Assembly: GCA_016709335.1 (NCBI GenBank)
Contig: JADJNC010000067.1
Location: forward strand, 124,001-188,000
DNA: 64,000 nucleotides
Direction of reading: 5' to 3'
DNA from: Candidatus Propionivibrio dominans
Lineage (GTDB): Bacteria; Pseudomonadota; Gammaproteobacteria; Burkholderiales; Rhodocyclaceae
The first letter of the stretch is position 1. The number at the start of each line of letters is the position of its first letter. Below are positions 1 to 9,246 of this stretch, piece by piece. A model generated the notes under the pieces. The model was not told the DNA's origin. It saw only the letters and a list, made by a program, of their open reading frames with translations, and did not search any database. Position numbers and translations under genes: made by a program.

Positions 1-188
1 AGCAACTCGCCCATCTTGCCTTCAAGCAGCTTGTTCTTGTCCCGCAAGCCCAGCATCTGGCGCTCGGTAATCGAGATGGTTCGCCCGCCATGTGGATGCG
101 GAATGACCATTCGTGATATCAGATCCGCATGCTCTTCGAAGAACTGTGGATTGTCCTGCAGATACTGGGCGATTTCTTCTGATCTCAT
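1..188 (-). CDS. DUF484 family protein, N-terminal part (cut by window edge)
   Basis: Only the first 62 or so codons are inside the window; the gene runs off the left edge. The protein begins [14 protein letters not shown] and continues with [15 protein letters not shown], the typical opening of DUF484 proteins, which are found between dapF and xerC in many proteobacteria and have no settled function. The ATG overlaps the dapF stop codon as ATGA, so the two are translationally coupled. I expect xerC beyond the edge, but this cannot be seen. Confidence 0.85.
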   Translation of the reverse strand, partial: MRSEEIAQYLQDNPQFFEEHADLISRMVIPHPHGGRTISITERQMLGLRDKNKLLEGKMGEL

Positions 189-1015
189 AACTCTATTTCT
201 CCGGTAAATACGGTGCAGGCGGGACCGCTCATCAGCACTGTCGTGCCTTTGCCGCCCCAGGCAATAGTCAGTTCGCCGCCGCGCGTTGTCACGCGCACCG
301 GCGAATCGAGCAGATCACGGGCAATCCCTGCAACCACGGCGGCACAGGCACCGGTTCCGCAGGACAGGGTTTCGCCGGCACCGCGTTCGAAAACCCGCAG
401 GCGAATCGCCTGCCGTCCGGCAACCTGCATGAAGCCGGCATTGACTCGCTGCGGAAAGCGAGGGTGCGACTCGATCAGCGGCCCCTGCGTGGCAAGTGGC
501 GCCGCATCAATATCGGCGACCACCTGCACGGCGTGCGGATTTCCCATCGAGACGGCGGTGATGGCAACTTCCTCATCGCCAACCCGCAGCGTCTGCACCA
601 GATCGGCGGTCGGGCTGATAAAGGGAATTTTTTCCGGCTCGAACACCGGCATGCCCATATCCACCGTGACATTCCCGTCGGCCTCCAGACGAGGACAAAT
701 TACTCCGCTCATTGTTTCAACCCGTATCTCGTTTTTCTCGGTCAAGCCTTGTTGGCGAACAAAGTGCACGAAGCAGCGCGCACCGTTACCGCACTGTTCG
801 ACCTCGCCACCATCGGCATTGAAGATACGGTAACGGAAATCGACCTCCGCCCTGCTTGCCTGTTCAACCAGCAAAATCTGGTCGCAACCGACGCCAAAAT
901 GTCGGTCAGCGAGATGGCGGATCTGCGCCGGTGCCAGCGTAACCGGCTGGCGAACGCCATCGAACACGACAAAGTCGTTACCCAGCCCGTGCATTTTAGA
1001 GAACTTGAGCTTCAT
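185..1015 (-). CDS. dapF: Diaminopimelate epimerase DapF
   Basis: Converts LL-diaminopimelate to the meso form in the cytoplasm, the penultimate step to lysine and a peptidoglycan precursor. At 276 residues it has normal length. It begins [17 protein letters not shown], the standard DapF start, and has both cysteine motifs of this cofactor-independent racemase: ECGNGARC-type near residue 75 (here QCGNGARC) and SCGTGACA near residue 220. It is the first gene of a coupled pair with DUF484. The GNAT gene upstream ends 25 bases before it on the same strand, so co-transcription is possible. Confidence 0.97.
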   Translation of the reverse strand: MKLKFSKMHGLGNDFVVFDGVRQPVTLAPAQIRHLADRHFGVGCDQILLVEQASRAEVDFRYRIFNADGGEVEQCGNGARCFVHFVRQQGLTEKNEIRVETMSGVICPRLEADGNVTVDMGMPVFEPEKIPFISPTADLVQTLRVGDEEVAITAVSMGNPHAVQVVADIDAAPLATQGPLIESHPRFPQRVNAGFMQVAGRQAIRLRVFERGAGETLSCGTGACAAVVAGIARDLLDSPVRVTTRGGELTIAWGGKGTTVLMSGPACTVFTGEIEL

Positions 1016-1040
1016 CGTTATCCCGCCTGCCTGATCAGCC

Positions 1041-1544
1041 TCATCGTAGTAATCTTGCCATTATAAAGTCGTCCATGACGAAATCGTTGCCGATATCGAC
1101 ACATACGGCTTGGCGCACGACAAATCCGTGTTTCCTGTACGCCGCGATGGCGCGTTCATTGCGTTTGTTGACCGCCAGAATCAGTGTTTGGCAACCCTGC
1201 GCCAGTGCCCGCTGCGCAACGTGGGCTATCAATCGGCCGCCAAGCCCGAGTCGCTGTCGGGTCGGATCGACATAAATCCTGTCGAGTTTCATTTCGCCCG
1301 GCGTTGCGGTCAGCAGGCTTGAGGTAAAAGCGACCAGTTCGCCATCGAGCGTCGCCTTGTCCCACCAGACATCGGGCATGGCCAGCTCTCCAAGAAGACG
1401 CCGGGGGTCGTAGCGCTGCTCGAGCATGAAGTCAATCTGCGCCTGCGTGATGATACCCGGATAGGTATCCTGCCAGACGATGTGCGCCAGCGCGGCAATG
1501 GCTTCGACATCGGCGTCGGTGACCGGTGAAATCTTAAGGCTCAT
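1041..1544 (-). CDS. GNAT family N-acetyltransferase
   Basis: A 167-residue single-domain GNAT acetyltransferase. The acetyl-CoA binding signature [10 protein letters not shown] (Q/R-x-x-G-x-G/A form) lies near residue 95, followed by [20 protein letters not shown], the usual late GNAT motif in which N and Y contact the cofactor. The substrate cannot be told from sequence; relatives include RimI-like and small-molecule acetyltransferases. It lies just upstream of dapF on the same strand, with a gap of about 25 bases. Confidence 0.85.
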   Translation of the reverse strand: MSLKISPVTDADVEAIAALAHIVWQDTYPGIITQAQIDFMLEQRYDPRRLLGELAMPDVWWDKATLDGELVAFTSSLLTATPGEMKLDRIYVDPTRQRLGLGGRLIAHVAQRALAQGCQTLILAVNKRNERAIAAYRKHGFVVRQAVCVDIGNDFVMDDFIMARLLR

Positions 1545-1631
1545 GTATCATCTTTGCATTTTTCCTGTGGCTTGCTGCGCAAAAGGTGCGCGGCATCCTT
1601 CAACGTTTTCTCGTGCGGCCCAAAGAGCCTC

Positions 1632-3164
1632 TTATTGCTTATCCGGCATCAGTGTCCGCAGGTCGATCAACATTTTCTGTGAGCCGGGGTCGCCGACCAG
1701 CAGGGGCCGCTCCTTGAAATCCTTGCCGACCAGACTCTTGCCCGGATCGAAGCCGTCGAAACTTATTCCGGCGAGATCGGCCCAGGTATGAATGAAGTGT
1801 GACGTTCCGTAGCGACGCCCAAGCTGACCGGCAAAATTGTGCGGGTGGGTCGCGCGCCATTTTTCGGAAGACCACACGATGAATGGCACGGTGTACATCG
1901 GTGGCGTCGGCTTGCTCTCGTTGCGCCCGAGTATGGCGTGTCCGGGTGAATCGAAGACATCCTCGCCGTGATCCGAAAAGTAAACCAGAAATCCATTGAC
2001 CTGAGATGAGGCCATTGCCCCGATCAGGGAGGAAACGACAAAATCGTTGAACAGCACGGCATTATCGTAGCTATTGATGACTGGCACCTGATCGTCCGTT
2101 ACCCAATCGGGCAACCCTATGCGATTCTTGAAGACCTCGTACTCCGGCGGATAGCGGTAATCGTATTTCATGTGCGTTCCGAGCAGGTGTACGACGATGA
2201 ATTTGCGTTCAGCCGGGTCGTTCAGGAGGATTTTATTGAATGGCACGAAGACGTTACTGTCATATTCCCGAGAGTTCTGAGCGCGACTGTTGTTCAGATA
2301 AATCTGTTCGTCCATCTGCTGCGAGAAGTTGGTGAGCATCGTGTTGCGCTTGGTCATCGTCTGCTGGTTGGTAATCCAGAAAGTCTTGTATCCCGCCTGC
2401 TTCATCATGTTCATCAGTGAGGGCCGGGTCAGGTATAAATCAGGGTTTTCCTGGTCGGCAAACGTCAGAACCTGCTGCAGCGTCTCGATCGTATAGGGGC
2501 GTGGAGCAACAACCTGGGTGAATACTGCCAGTTCCTTGCGCAACGCATCAAGTCTGGGCGTTGTCGCTCGCGCATAACCGTACAGGCTCATGTGCTGCCT
2601 GTTGGTCGATTCGCCGATGACCAGTACCAGAGTTGCCGGCAAACCGGCATTGGTGTCCTTGAGCTTATCCAGTGGCGGGATAGTGTTGTTCTGATCGAGC
2701 AAGGTCCGCATGCCGGCCAACTGCTTCCGGTACTGCGTGTAGCCAAAAATGATCTGCCAGGGAACGGCTGGCTCCATGCGCTTTTCGATGATTTCAGCCG
2801 CGACCGCAGTTGAAAATTCCAGGTGTCGCAGTTGCCTGTAGTTCGGATAGACAAAAAGCACCAGCATGATCAGTGCGACCAGTGACCACGCCGACCTGCG
2901 CGACAGACGCAGGGGGCGAATCCTGCGCCACAGAAAGCAGGCACCGGCAATGTAGATGAATGCGGCTGGAATCATCCACCAGACGAAATACTGCGCGATA
3001 TACTCGCTGGCCTCTGCCGCATTGGATTCAAAGATGATGAAAATTACACTTTGCGAGAACTCCTGCCGGTAGATGCTGAAGTAACCCAGACTGACCAGTG
3101 AAAACAGGCACAGGATGATGCCGATGGCCGCCGAAATTTGCCGGGTTCGCTTCGGGAACAGCAA
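1632..3164 (-). CDS. cptA: CptA-like phosphoethanolamine transferase, main part (5' end cut off by an IS)
   Basis: This 510-residue stretch matches CptA/EptA-type enzymes that move phosphoethanolamine from phosphatidylethanolamine onto LPS in the periplasm. It retains late membrane segments, the EFSQSVIFIIFESNAAEAS block, the nucleophile region GESTNRQHMSLYGYARATTP (Thr nucleophile) and metal ligands in YFSDHGEDVFD. It opens at LFPKR, which in E. coli CptA is about residue 65, so the first membrane segments are missing. They are found at 5563-5781 on the same strand beyond the insertion. The apparent start is a TTG in a run of leucine codons with an in-frame TAA just upstream and no obvious ribosome-binding site, so this is probably a dead remnant, though a truncated product cannot be excluded. 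Confidence 0.85.
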   Translation of the reverse strand: MLFPKRTRQISAAIGIILCLFSLVSLGYFSIYRQEFSQSVIFIIFESNAAEASEYIAQYFVWWMIPAAFIYIAGACFLWRRIRPLRLSRRSAWSLVALIMLVLFVYPNYRQLRHLEFSTAVAAEIIEKRMEPAVPWQIIFGYTQYRKQLAGMRTLLDQNNTIPPLDKLKDTNAGLPATLVLVIGESTNRQHMSLYGYARATTPRLDALRKELAVFTQVVAPRPYTIETLQQVLTFADQENPDLYLTRPSLMNMMKQAGYKTFWITNQQTMTKRNTMLTNFSQQMDEQIYLNNSRAQNSREYDSNVFVPFNKILLNDPAERKFIVVHLLGTHMKYDYRYPPEYEVFKNRIGLPDWVTDDQVPVINSYDNAVLFNDFVVSSLIGAMASSQVNGFLVYFSDHGEDVFDSPGHAILGRNESKPTPPMYTVPFIVWSSEKWRATHPHNFAGQLGRRYGTSHFIHTWADLAGISFDGFDPGKSLVGKDFKERPLLVGDPGSQKMLIDLRTLMPDKQ

Positions 3165-5592
3165 CAGCAGATGACCTTACCTCTGTCACGAGAGCAAGGG
3201 CGCGGTGACGCTGAAGTTTATGTTGAAACAATGGGGTAGCCTGTGTTTTTAGTGATGGAGTGGTCGAACCTACCGGCAGCGGCTGGAATTTGCGATGATA
3301 CGGAAAGCGAGTTGACACTCGATTCCGACAGCCTTCCGGAGAACGACAATGCCGCAAATGGTGATGCCCCTCTTTCCGCATGGCACCACGCACATCAACA
3401 ACCTTCTGGCATTTTCCTGCGAAGAAGGCACGGTGACCTACTTCAATGGCAGCATGCCTTTGTTCTCGCACCGCGAGACGGACGTTGCCTCGTTTCACAT
3501 GATCATCGCGCAGTTCTATCTCAACGGCCATGTCAAACAGGCGGACCTCTGTCGAGCCTTTGGGGTGACGGCGATCAGCGTCAAGCGAGCGGTGAAGTTG
3601 CACCGCGAGCAAGGCGTCAAGGGATTCTTTGTTCCCCGCAAAGGGCGTGGCCCGGCGGTATTGACGCCGTCGGTCATGACGCAAGCCCAGGGTCTACTGG
3701 ATGGCGGCGCGGCGAGTGAAGCCGTAGCCGATCAACTGGGCATCAAGCGCGACACATTAGGCAAGGCCGTCCGTGCCGGACGATTGCATGTCGCCAAAAA
3801 AAAGACAGTACCGCCATCCCCCAAGAAGACTCTTGGGACTGCGCAAGAGCGAAGTTCCGCAAGACAGTGAAGCGCCGATGGGAATGGGCGCCCGCAACGT
3901 CACGGCGCGCGTCGCGGCCAGCCTGGGCGGTCTTGTCGCCGTGGCACCGCACTTTGAACCCGCCCTGGACGTTCCCCATGGGGGCGTCCTCCTGGCCTTG
4001 CCCTTGCTACTCGCGCTCGGACTGCTCGATCACACCGAGGGGCGTCTCGAATTGCCGGACGGCTATTACGGACTGGACAGCATCCTCCTGCTACTCGCCT
4101 TCATGGCACTGGCCCGACTCGAGACAGTCGAAGACCTGCGCTACCATCCGCCGGGAGAATGCTGGGTCTGGATCGGGTGCCGGAAGTGCGCACACTGCGT
4201 GGCAAGATCGCTTACCTGGGGCGTGAAGGAAACGCCAGGGAATGGAGTGCGGCGCTGTGCCAACGCTGGATGAGTGCCGCCCCCGAGCAAGTCGGTACGT
4301 TCTACATCGATGGTCATGTCCGCGTCTACAACGGTCATCAGGCCGCGTTGCCGCGTCACTATGTCGCGCGACAGAAACTGTGCTTGCGCGCCACGACCGA
4401 CTATTGGGTCAATGCCCGCGATGGCCAACCCTTCTTCGTCGTTAACCAGGTCGTTGATCCGGGGCTGATCCAGGTCATCGAGGGTGAGATTCTGCCCAGT
4501 CTGCTGGCTTTGCTGCCGGCGGATACCGCCGGGGGGGATACGGTGAGCGATAAGCGTCCGCCCCGCCATCGCTTTACGCTCATCTTTGATCGTGAAGGCT
4601 ACAGCCCGGAATTCTTCAGCCGACTGAAAGACCAGCACGTGGCCTGTGTGACGTATCACAAGTTTCCGCAGGAGAACTGGCCGGTCGAGGAATTTTACGC
4701 GCAGACGGTCCGCTTGGTGTCGGGAGAGAGCGTGGTGATGAACCTTGCCGAGCGCGGTACGTGGATGAAGAACGGACTATGGCTGCGTCAGATTCGAAAG
4801 CTCAGCGCACAGGGACATCAGACCGCGATTCTGACGACGGATTACCACGCGGACGCGGCCCCGTTGGCGGCATCGATGTTCGCTCGCTGGTCTCAAGAAA
4901 ACTTCTTCAAGTATGCCCGCAAACACTTTGCCCTTGATCGGCTGGCGGACTACCAGACCGAGGCGGTGGATGAGACCGTGGTGCTGGTCAACCCGGCGTA
5001 CCGCACCCTCGATGGACAGGTGCGCTCTTGCCAGGCGAAGCTTCAGCGCTCCTTGGCCGAATTCGGCGCCACGGCTTGTGTCGAGCCCATTGAACCCAGG
5101 CAGATGGAGTCGTATCTGCAAAAGAAGGCGGCGCTCCAGGAGTGCATTGAGCAGCGTACGGCAGAACTCGCCACGCTCAAGAAGGCGCGCAAGGAGACCC
5201 CGCGACATATCACGATCAAGGATCTGCCCGAAGCGGAGCGTTTCAAGCAGCTCAGTACTCAAAGCAAGTATGTGATCGATACGATCAAGATGATCGCCTA
5301 TCGCGCTGAAACCGCCATGGCCGCAACCGTGCGCGAATCCATGTCCATGTCACGTCCCGACGAGGCCCGAACACTTCTGCGCGCGCTCTATGCGACCGAG
5401 GCCGACTTGATTCCCGATCACGGGCAAAATACCTTGACCGTCCGCCTGCATCATTCCGCCAATGCCTGCAACGATGGCGTGATTCGCGGATTATGCGAAA
5501 AACTCAACGAGACCGAAACCATCTTTCCCAGAACAAATCTCAGGCTAATCTTTGCACTGGGCTCAAATTAAATCCACGATATCCGGGTGTCT
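3162..5592 (+). mobile_element. Insertion sequence disrupting a cptA-like gene
   Basis: About 2.4 kb lies between the two halves of a cptA-like gene and carries one broken transposase. The gene halves end at LWLIPLF (minus strand, near 5593) and restart at LFPKR (near 3160). The hexamer GAACAG occurs at both edges (3156-3161 and 5593-5598) and is a candidate target duplication; removing one copy and the insert restores an open frame reading LWLIPLFPKR. Terminal inverted repeats are not convincing: a weak pair, TAGCCTGTGTTTT at 3237 and its imperfect complement at 5535-5547, lies inside these limits. The exact ends are therefore uncertain and the family is not assigned. Confidence 0.65.
3349..5571 (+). 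pseudogene. DDE transposase, broken by two frame changes
   Basis: Three overlapping frames make one transposase. The N-terminal part (3349 to about 3800) has a helix-turn-helix (KQADLCRAFGVTAISVKRAV). The middle part (about 3800-4158) continues to LRYHPPGE. The C-terminal part (about 4159-5571) has likely DDE residues in FYIDGHVRVYNG, LIFDREGYSPEFF and WSQENFFKYARKHF. The first change lies at an A8 tract (3796-3803) and fits one extra A, or slippage. The second, at about 4157, fits loss of about ten bases where relatives read GEWGKMLGLDR-like. The second lesion is hard to bypass, so the element is probably immobile by itself. Confidence 0.8.
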
Positions 5593-5781
5593 GAACAGGG
5601 GAATCAGCCACAGCGTGCTGACGATAGTGGCCTGCCGTATGCCGGCAAAGATGGTGGCACCCGCGAGCTGCAACAGCACATGTTGAATGCCGGAAAAATA
5701 CCAGAAAAACAGATAGGCCCAGCCGAGGGCTGGCCAGTCGAGTCTGGCTGGCGGGCTATTTTGTTGCCGGGCAGAGGACAT
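5563..5781 (-). pseudogene. cptA: N-terminal fragment of the cptA-like gene
   Basis: Seventy-two codons from ATG at 5781. The segment LDWPALGWAYLFFWYFSG followed by GIRQATIVSTLWLIPLF matches the first membrane segments of CptA (E. coli has FSWKALGWALLYFWFFS and LFSSLWLIPVF in the same places). The last codons, RHPDIVDLI, come from the inserted element. Together with 1632-3164 this would rebuild a protein of about 575 residues, the usual size for the family. It is the promoter-proximal end of the split gene, so any transcript from its promoter must cross the insertion. Confidence 0.8.
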
Positions 5782-6095
5782 TGTGCATTTTCAGAAGGTG
5801 CAATGCGGCCAGAGCATCTGCGGAAAGTGCCGATAACCGAAGAAGCTTCGCTTGATTGAACTGCTACCGAGCTTAGACAAATCAGGACTCGATGTCGGCG
5901 GCGCAGCTATCGGCAAGCGCATGACAGCAATCATATAGGTTGTGCAAGGACATGAGATGTTCAATCGGCTACTCAAAACAAGTGTGCCAACGATCCGGCA
6001 ACCGGACTCTGCGATCAACTCAGGCCGACGAGGGGGGTCATGAAATGCGGACGCCTGGGTACCTGCCTGCCAGATTTAACATCCACCGTAGCGAA
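5782..6095. other. Intergenic, nothing recognised
   Basis: About 310 bases between the cptA fragment and a glycosyltransferase gene. It should hold the original cptA promoter (minus strand). Short reading frames on both strands look random, and I see no clear hairpin or repeat. Confidence 0.4.
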
Positions 6096-6887
6096 TCAAT
6101 TTTTACTTTGTAGCTTATTGAGTACTGCCTGATAACTTTTCACTTTTCTGTGATTTTTCTTATAACCATTGGTCGCTGACACGGTGCCTTTTTCAATGTG
6201 ATCGAGATATTTGAACATTTCTCGCGGAGAAATGGCGACGAATTTATAACCAAGTTCAGGCAACCGATCCTGCATTTCATAACCAGGGATTCTGTCGGCC
6301 ATCGAAAAAGTCATTCCATGTTGCTTGATGATATTCACGTTCCATAAGGCACAAAAGCTCTTCAAATAGATTTCATAGTGCAATTTTGGTGCTCTGGTTT
6401 TTATCCCGAGTGCAATTTTGAGTCTTCTGAAGTAATACTTGGTACCTCGAATTACATATCTCCAGAAAGCTTGAGGCAAACCGCGGTTCACGGGCTCCAG
6501 GCAACCAACAGCGACAACCTTGTCATCGGCGATGCATTTTTCCAGCATGATGTTTACTATGGACGGGTCGTGAATGAAGGTGTCGGTGTGCAGCAATAAA
6601 AGATAATCCGTTGTCACCTTATCCAGAACCATATCCAGAGCGGCGCCATGCGCCATAAAACCGGCTTCCTGGCTGGGCGGCTTTCTTTCAATCAGGTGAA
6701 TCCAGTCCAGCGATTTCAGATACTCCAGGCTGGCGTCATTGGAATCATTATCGACAACCCAAACCGGCACCTCGGCAACATTGATGCCTTGCTGAATCAA
6801 ATCCATACAAATCGAAGTCATCTCCAGCGACTTGTAATTGACAAGGACGATACTAAGACTGGGGTTGCAATCAACTCTCTCGCTCAT
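6096..6887 (-). CDS. Family 2 glycosyltransferase
   Basis: A 263-residue GT-A fold enzyme. It begins with LSIVLVNYKSLEMTSICMDL, has the nucleotide-binding stretch VWVVDNDSNDAS near residue 43 and an acidic metal motif LLLLHTDTFIHDP near residue 95. There are no clear membrane segments, so it is presumably cytoplasmic or membrane-associated and adds a sugar to a surface glycan. It is the last gene of the carbamoyltransferase operon direction, about 137 bases downstream of the SGNH gene. Its base composition is visibly lower in GC than its neighbours, which suggests separate acquisition. Donor and acceptor cannot be named. Confidence 0.85.
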   Translation of the reverse strand: MSERVDCNPSLSIVLVNYKSLEMTSICMDLIQQGINVAEVPVWVVDNDSNDASLEYLKSLDWIHLIERKPPSQEAGFMAHGAALDMVLDKVTTDYLLLLHTDTFIHDPSIVNIMLEKCIADDKVVAVGCLEPVNRGLPQAFWRYVIRGTKYYFRRLKIALGIKTRAPKLHYEIYLKSFCALWNVNIIKQHGMTFSMADRIPGYEMQDRLPELGYKFVAISPREMFKYLDHIEKGTVSATNGYKKNHRKVKSYQAVLNKLQSKN

Positions 6888-7024
6888 TGCCTGGCTCCAA
6901 AGGTCTGAAATTCTTTACGCCAAGAGATACTTGCGTTTAACGTGGTATGAACAAACCCTGAGCAAGCACCCCGTCACATCCAGCGGATCGTTCATGGATC
7001 ACAACTCAAGATTGGCTAGCATGC

Positions 7025-8224
7025 TCACTGTTTTAGCAGAATTCTCGCCACTTCGTCGGCTACGACGCGCATTCCGTTGCAGTTCCAGTGTGTATCGTCT
7101 CGCCAATAGACGTACTGTCCTTGCGCCAGGATGCGAGCAGCTTCGGCACTTAATACGCTCGTAAGATCGTGAGCCGGAATGCCCACCTGCCTGGCGGCCT
7201 CGGCAAGATATTTCCATTGTTCATTCGGCAATGATTGCGGCGACACCCATTTCGCATATACCCGGTATTTGACCGGCACAAAAAATATCTCTGTCAGATT
7301 AGGCTTGAGTGCCTGCAAGGCCGATATGAACTTCAGGTCGGATTCCTGAAGCGTATTGCGGTTGTTGATCAGCGCCTGCTCTCTGGAGTAAAAGGCGACA
7401 GGCTTGCCGCCAATATCCTTCACCAGTGCCGGTGGCGCGTGCTCCCCGCTTCTCTTTTTCTGTCCGCGCAGATAAAGCGAGCGGGTGTAGCGCCACAGAC
7501 TGCTGCTCCTGAACAGGTCGTAATAGCGGTCAAACAGGCTGGGCCTGGCGATTTGTTTGTTGGTAAATGGGATGAAATCGTTGCCTTCGTACACAAACAG
7601 TGCCATGCGGAAATCATTGCCCTTGACTCGCCGGAATGCCCGGACGCGATTGACGTAATCGTTCATGTCACCGGGGAAGCCCAGGTTGTAGGTATCGAGC
7701 GCGTGGCTCTGCCGTAGCCATTCAGAAATTAAACAGGATTGGGTATCGTTGGCCCCGGCGACGAAAGAGTCGCCGACCAGTACGAACTTCTGACCATGAT
7801 AGTCGGATGGATTGCGGAATCCCAGGCTATCGGTAAGGTAAGCAATTTCGTGCGGCTCCTTGACGCCGACTTTCTCGATGGCCTCAATGTCGCCGAACAA
7901 GGCATTCATGCTGAATTGCGTATCCGGTTTAAAAATTGCTCCGAAGTCCGGATCGCTCGATTTCATCAACTCGTGAGGTCGATAGTAGATGCTGCGTTCT
8001 AGGCCGGTGAAATGGACAGCCGCATTCAGCAGCAGGGTAAAAATTGCCAGGGAAACGGCGGTAAGCATGGCCTGTGCCCCGCCGGAGAACAGGAAAACTA
8101 TCGCCAGAATGAGCCATACGGCAAACAATGCCGCCCCTGGAAACCCGTAAAACAGCAAAGCATGAAAACTCAGCAACAGGGCAAGCACGTAGAGTAATGC
8201 AGGTTTTTTCAGCGGCATGCGCAT
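7025..8224 (-). CDS. Membrane-anchored SGNH/AlgX-like protein
   Basis: A 399-residue protein with several hydrophobic segments in the first 80 residues (LYVLALLLSFHALLFYGFPG and on), then an extracytoplasmic SGNH-type domain. Block I is VLVGDSFVAGAND (Ser nucleophile) near residue 150, and the C-terminal catalytic Asp/His pair is in YWRDDTHWNCNGMRV, the DxxHW form seen in AlgX/AlgJ O-acetylation proteins. It starts 8 bases after the preceding SGNH gene on the same strand, so the two form a unit with the carbamoyltransferase. The likely role is esterification or de-esterification of a surface polysaccharide; activity is inferred from fold motifs only. Confidence 0.8.
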   Translation of the reverse strand: MRMPLKKPALLYVLALLLSFHALLFYGFPGAALFAVWLILAIVFLFSGGAQAMLTAVSLAIFTLLLNAAVHFTGLERSIYYRPHELMKSSDPDFGAIFKPDTQFSMNALFGDIEAIEKVGVKEPHEIAYLTDSLGFRNPSDYHGQKFVLVGDSFVAGANDTQSCLISEWLRQSHALDTYNLGFPGDMNDYVNRVRAFRRVKGNDFRMALFVYEGNDFIPFTNKQIARPSLFDRYYDLFRSSSLWRYTRSLYLRGQKKRSGEHAPPALVKDIGGKPVAFYSREQALINNRNTLQESDLKFISALQALKPNLTEIFFVPVKYRVYAKWVSPQSLPNEQWKYLAEAARQVGIPAHDLTSVLSAEAARILAQGQYVYWRDDTHWNCNGMRVVADEVARILLKQ

Positions 8225-8232
8225 GGCTGCTG

Positions 8233-9246
8233 CTACGGGTGCAGTAAATCAAACAGACGCTGTCCTGCCTTCCTGTGACCTGCGGTGGTCAGGTGACCGT
8301 CAATTCGATAGTAATCGTCTCGCTCAAGGCTCAGGTCAACAAATTCGACATTGGGCAGTTGCCGGTCTTTTCCCGCCGGAAAAGCGCGGAACTTGCCACC
8401 ATGCACATTGCTGTAAAAGACGATGATACGTTTGCTCTTTAAGGCTTCATGCTGGCGGATGGCGTCGATAACCGGCTGGTAATGCGGCACAAAACTTTTG
8501 GATGGCTTGGAAAACAAACGTTTATAAAGGCTGGAAAACGGGGTCCTGAAGGTGAACCAGTAGCCTTTGTTCAGTAGCTTGAGCTCGCTGGACAATGAGG
8601 CCGCGCGCGCCTGGGTGATGGTTGCGAATTTTTTCTGGGTGTCCTGTGGCGAAGGCGAGCGGAATCCCAGATTTTCTTCGAGGTCATTGTCGCAATACTG
8701 GATAATGATGGTGTCAACTTTATCCAGCAAACCGGATTTTTCCAGCCACATCAACTCCCTGACCGTGCCGTAGCTGGAAACTGCCAGGTTGAATACGGGA
8801 CGGCCACTCAGCCTTTGCAGTTCCGCCGAAAAAGTCTCCTCATCGCCTACTCCCCAGCCCATGGCATGGGAATCACCCAGCACGGCAATGCCTTTTCCTG
8901 CAGGTTTATCCCCTGTATTTCGGCCTTCGGCAGTGAAGTTCAGCACTGTCCTGAATTCGACGTTATCGAAACGGCACACGCCATGTTTTGGCTTGTAGAT
9001 CACATCCGGGTCGAAAACAACGCAATCCGCCTGCGTCTGCCAGATGTTTCTTGACCACTTGCTGTACAAATGTGCCTGGACAACCGAAACCCACGGCAGA
9101 TCGGGAATGATTCCCCTCTGCAATAAAACCAGGCTGGTGAAAAGGATGACGGCGCTGAGCATCGCATAGATGATGAGCGCCATCAAGCACCAGCCAAGCC
9201 ATTTCGCCATTCGCTGCGGGCTAATCGAGTTCGAAGGCTGTTTCAT
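8233..9246 (-). CDS. Membrane-anchored SGNH/GDSL hydrolase-like protein
   Basis: A 337-residue protein with one N-terminal transmembrane segment (about residues 15-40) and a periplasmic SGNH domain. Block I is AVLGDSHAMGWGVGDEETF near residue 120, a block III-type Asn lies in IIIQYCDNDLEENLGF, and the Asp/His pair is in YRIDGHLTTAGHRKAG near the end. Its ATG lies 26 bases inside the upstream carbamoyltransferase gene, so translation is coupled. SGNH partners of carbamoyltransferases are commonly seen in polysaccharide modification clusters; the substrate here is unknown. Confidence 0.82.
   Translation of the reverse strand: MKQPSNSISPQRMAKWLGWCLMALIIYAMLSAVILFTSLVLLQRGIIPDLPWVSVVQAHLYSKWSRNIWQTQADCVVFDPDVIYKPKHGVCRFDNVEFRTVLNFTAEGRNTGDKPAGKGIAVLGDSHAMGWGVGDEETFSAELQRLSGRPVFNLAVSSYGTVRELMWLEKSGLLDKVDTIIIQYCDNDLEENLGFRSPSPQDTQKKFATITQARAASLSSELKLLNKGYWFTFRTPFSSLYKRLFSKPSKSFVPHYQPVIDAIRQHEALKSKRIIVFYSNVHGGKFRAFPAGKDRQLPNVEFVDLSLERDDYYRIDGHLTTAGHRKAGQRLFDLLHP

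Noticed and set aside
5782..6095. Small gene with LIELLPSLDKSGLD-like frame on the plus strand
   Set aside because: Too short, with an early stop and no start signal or family match.
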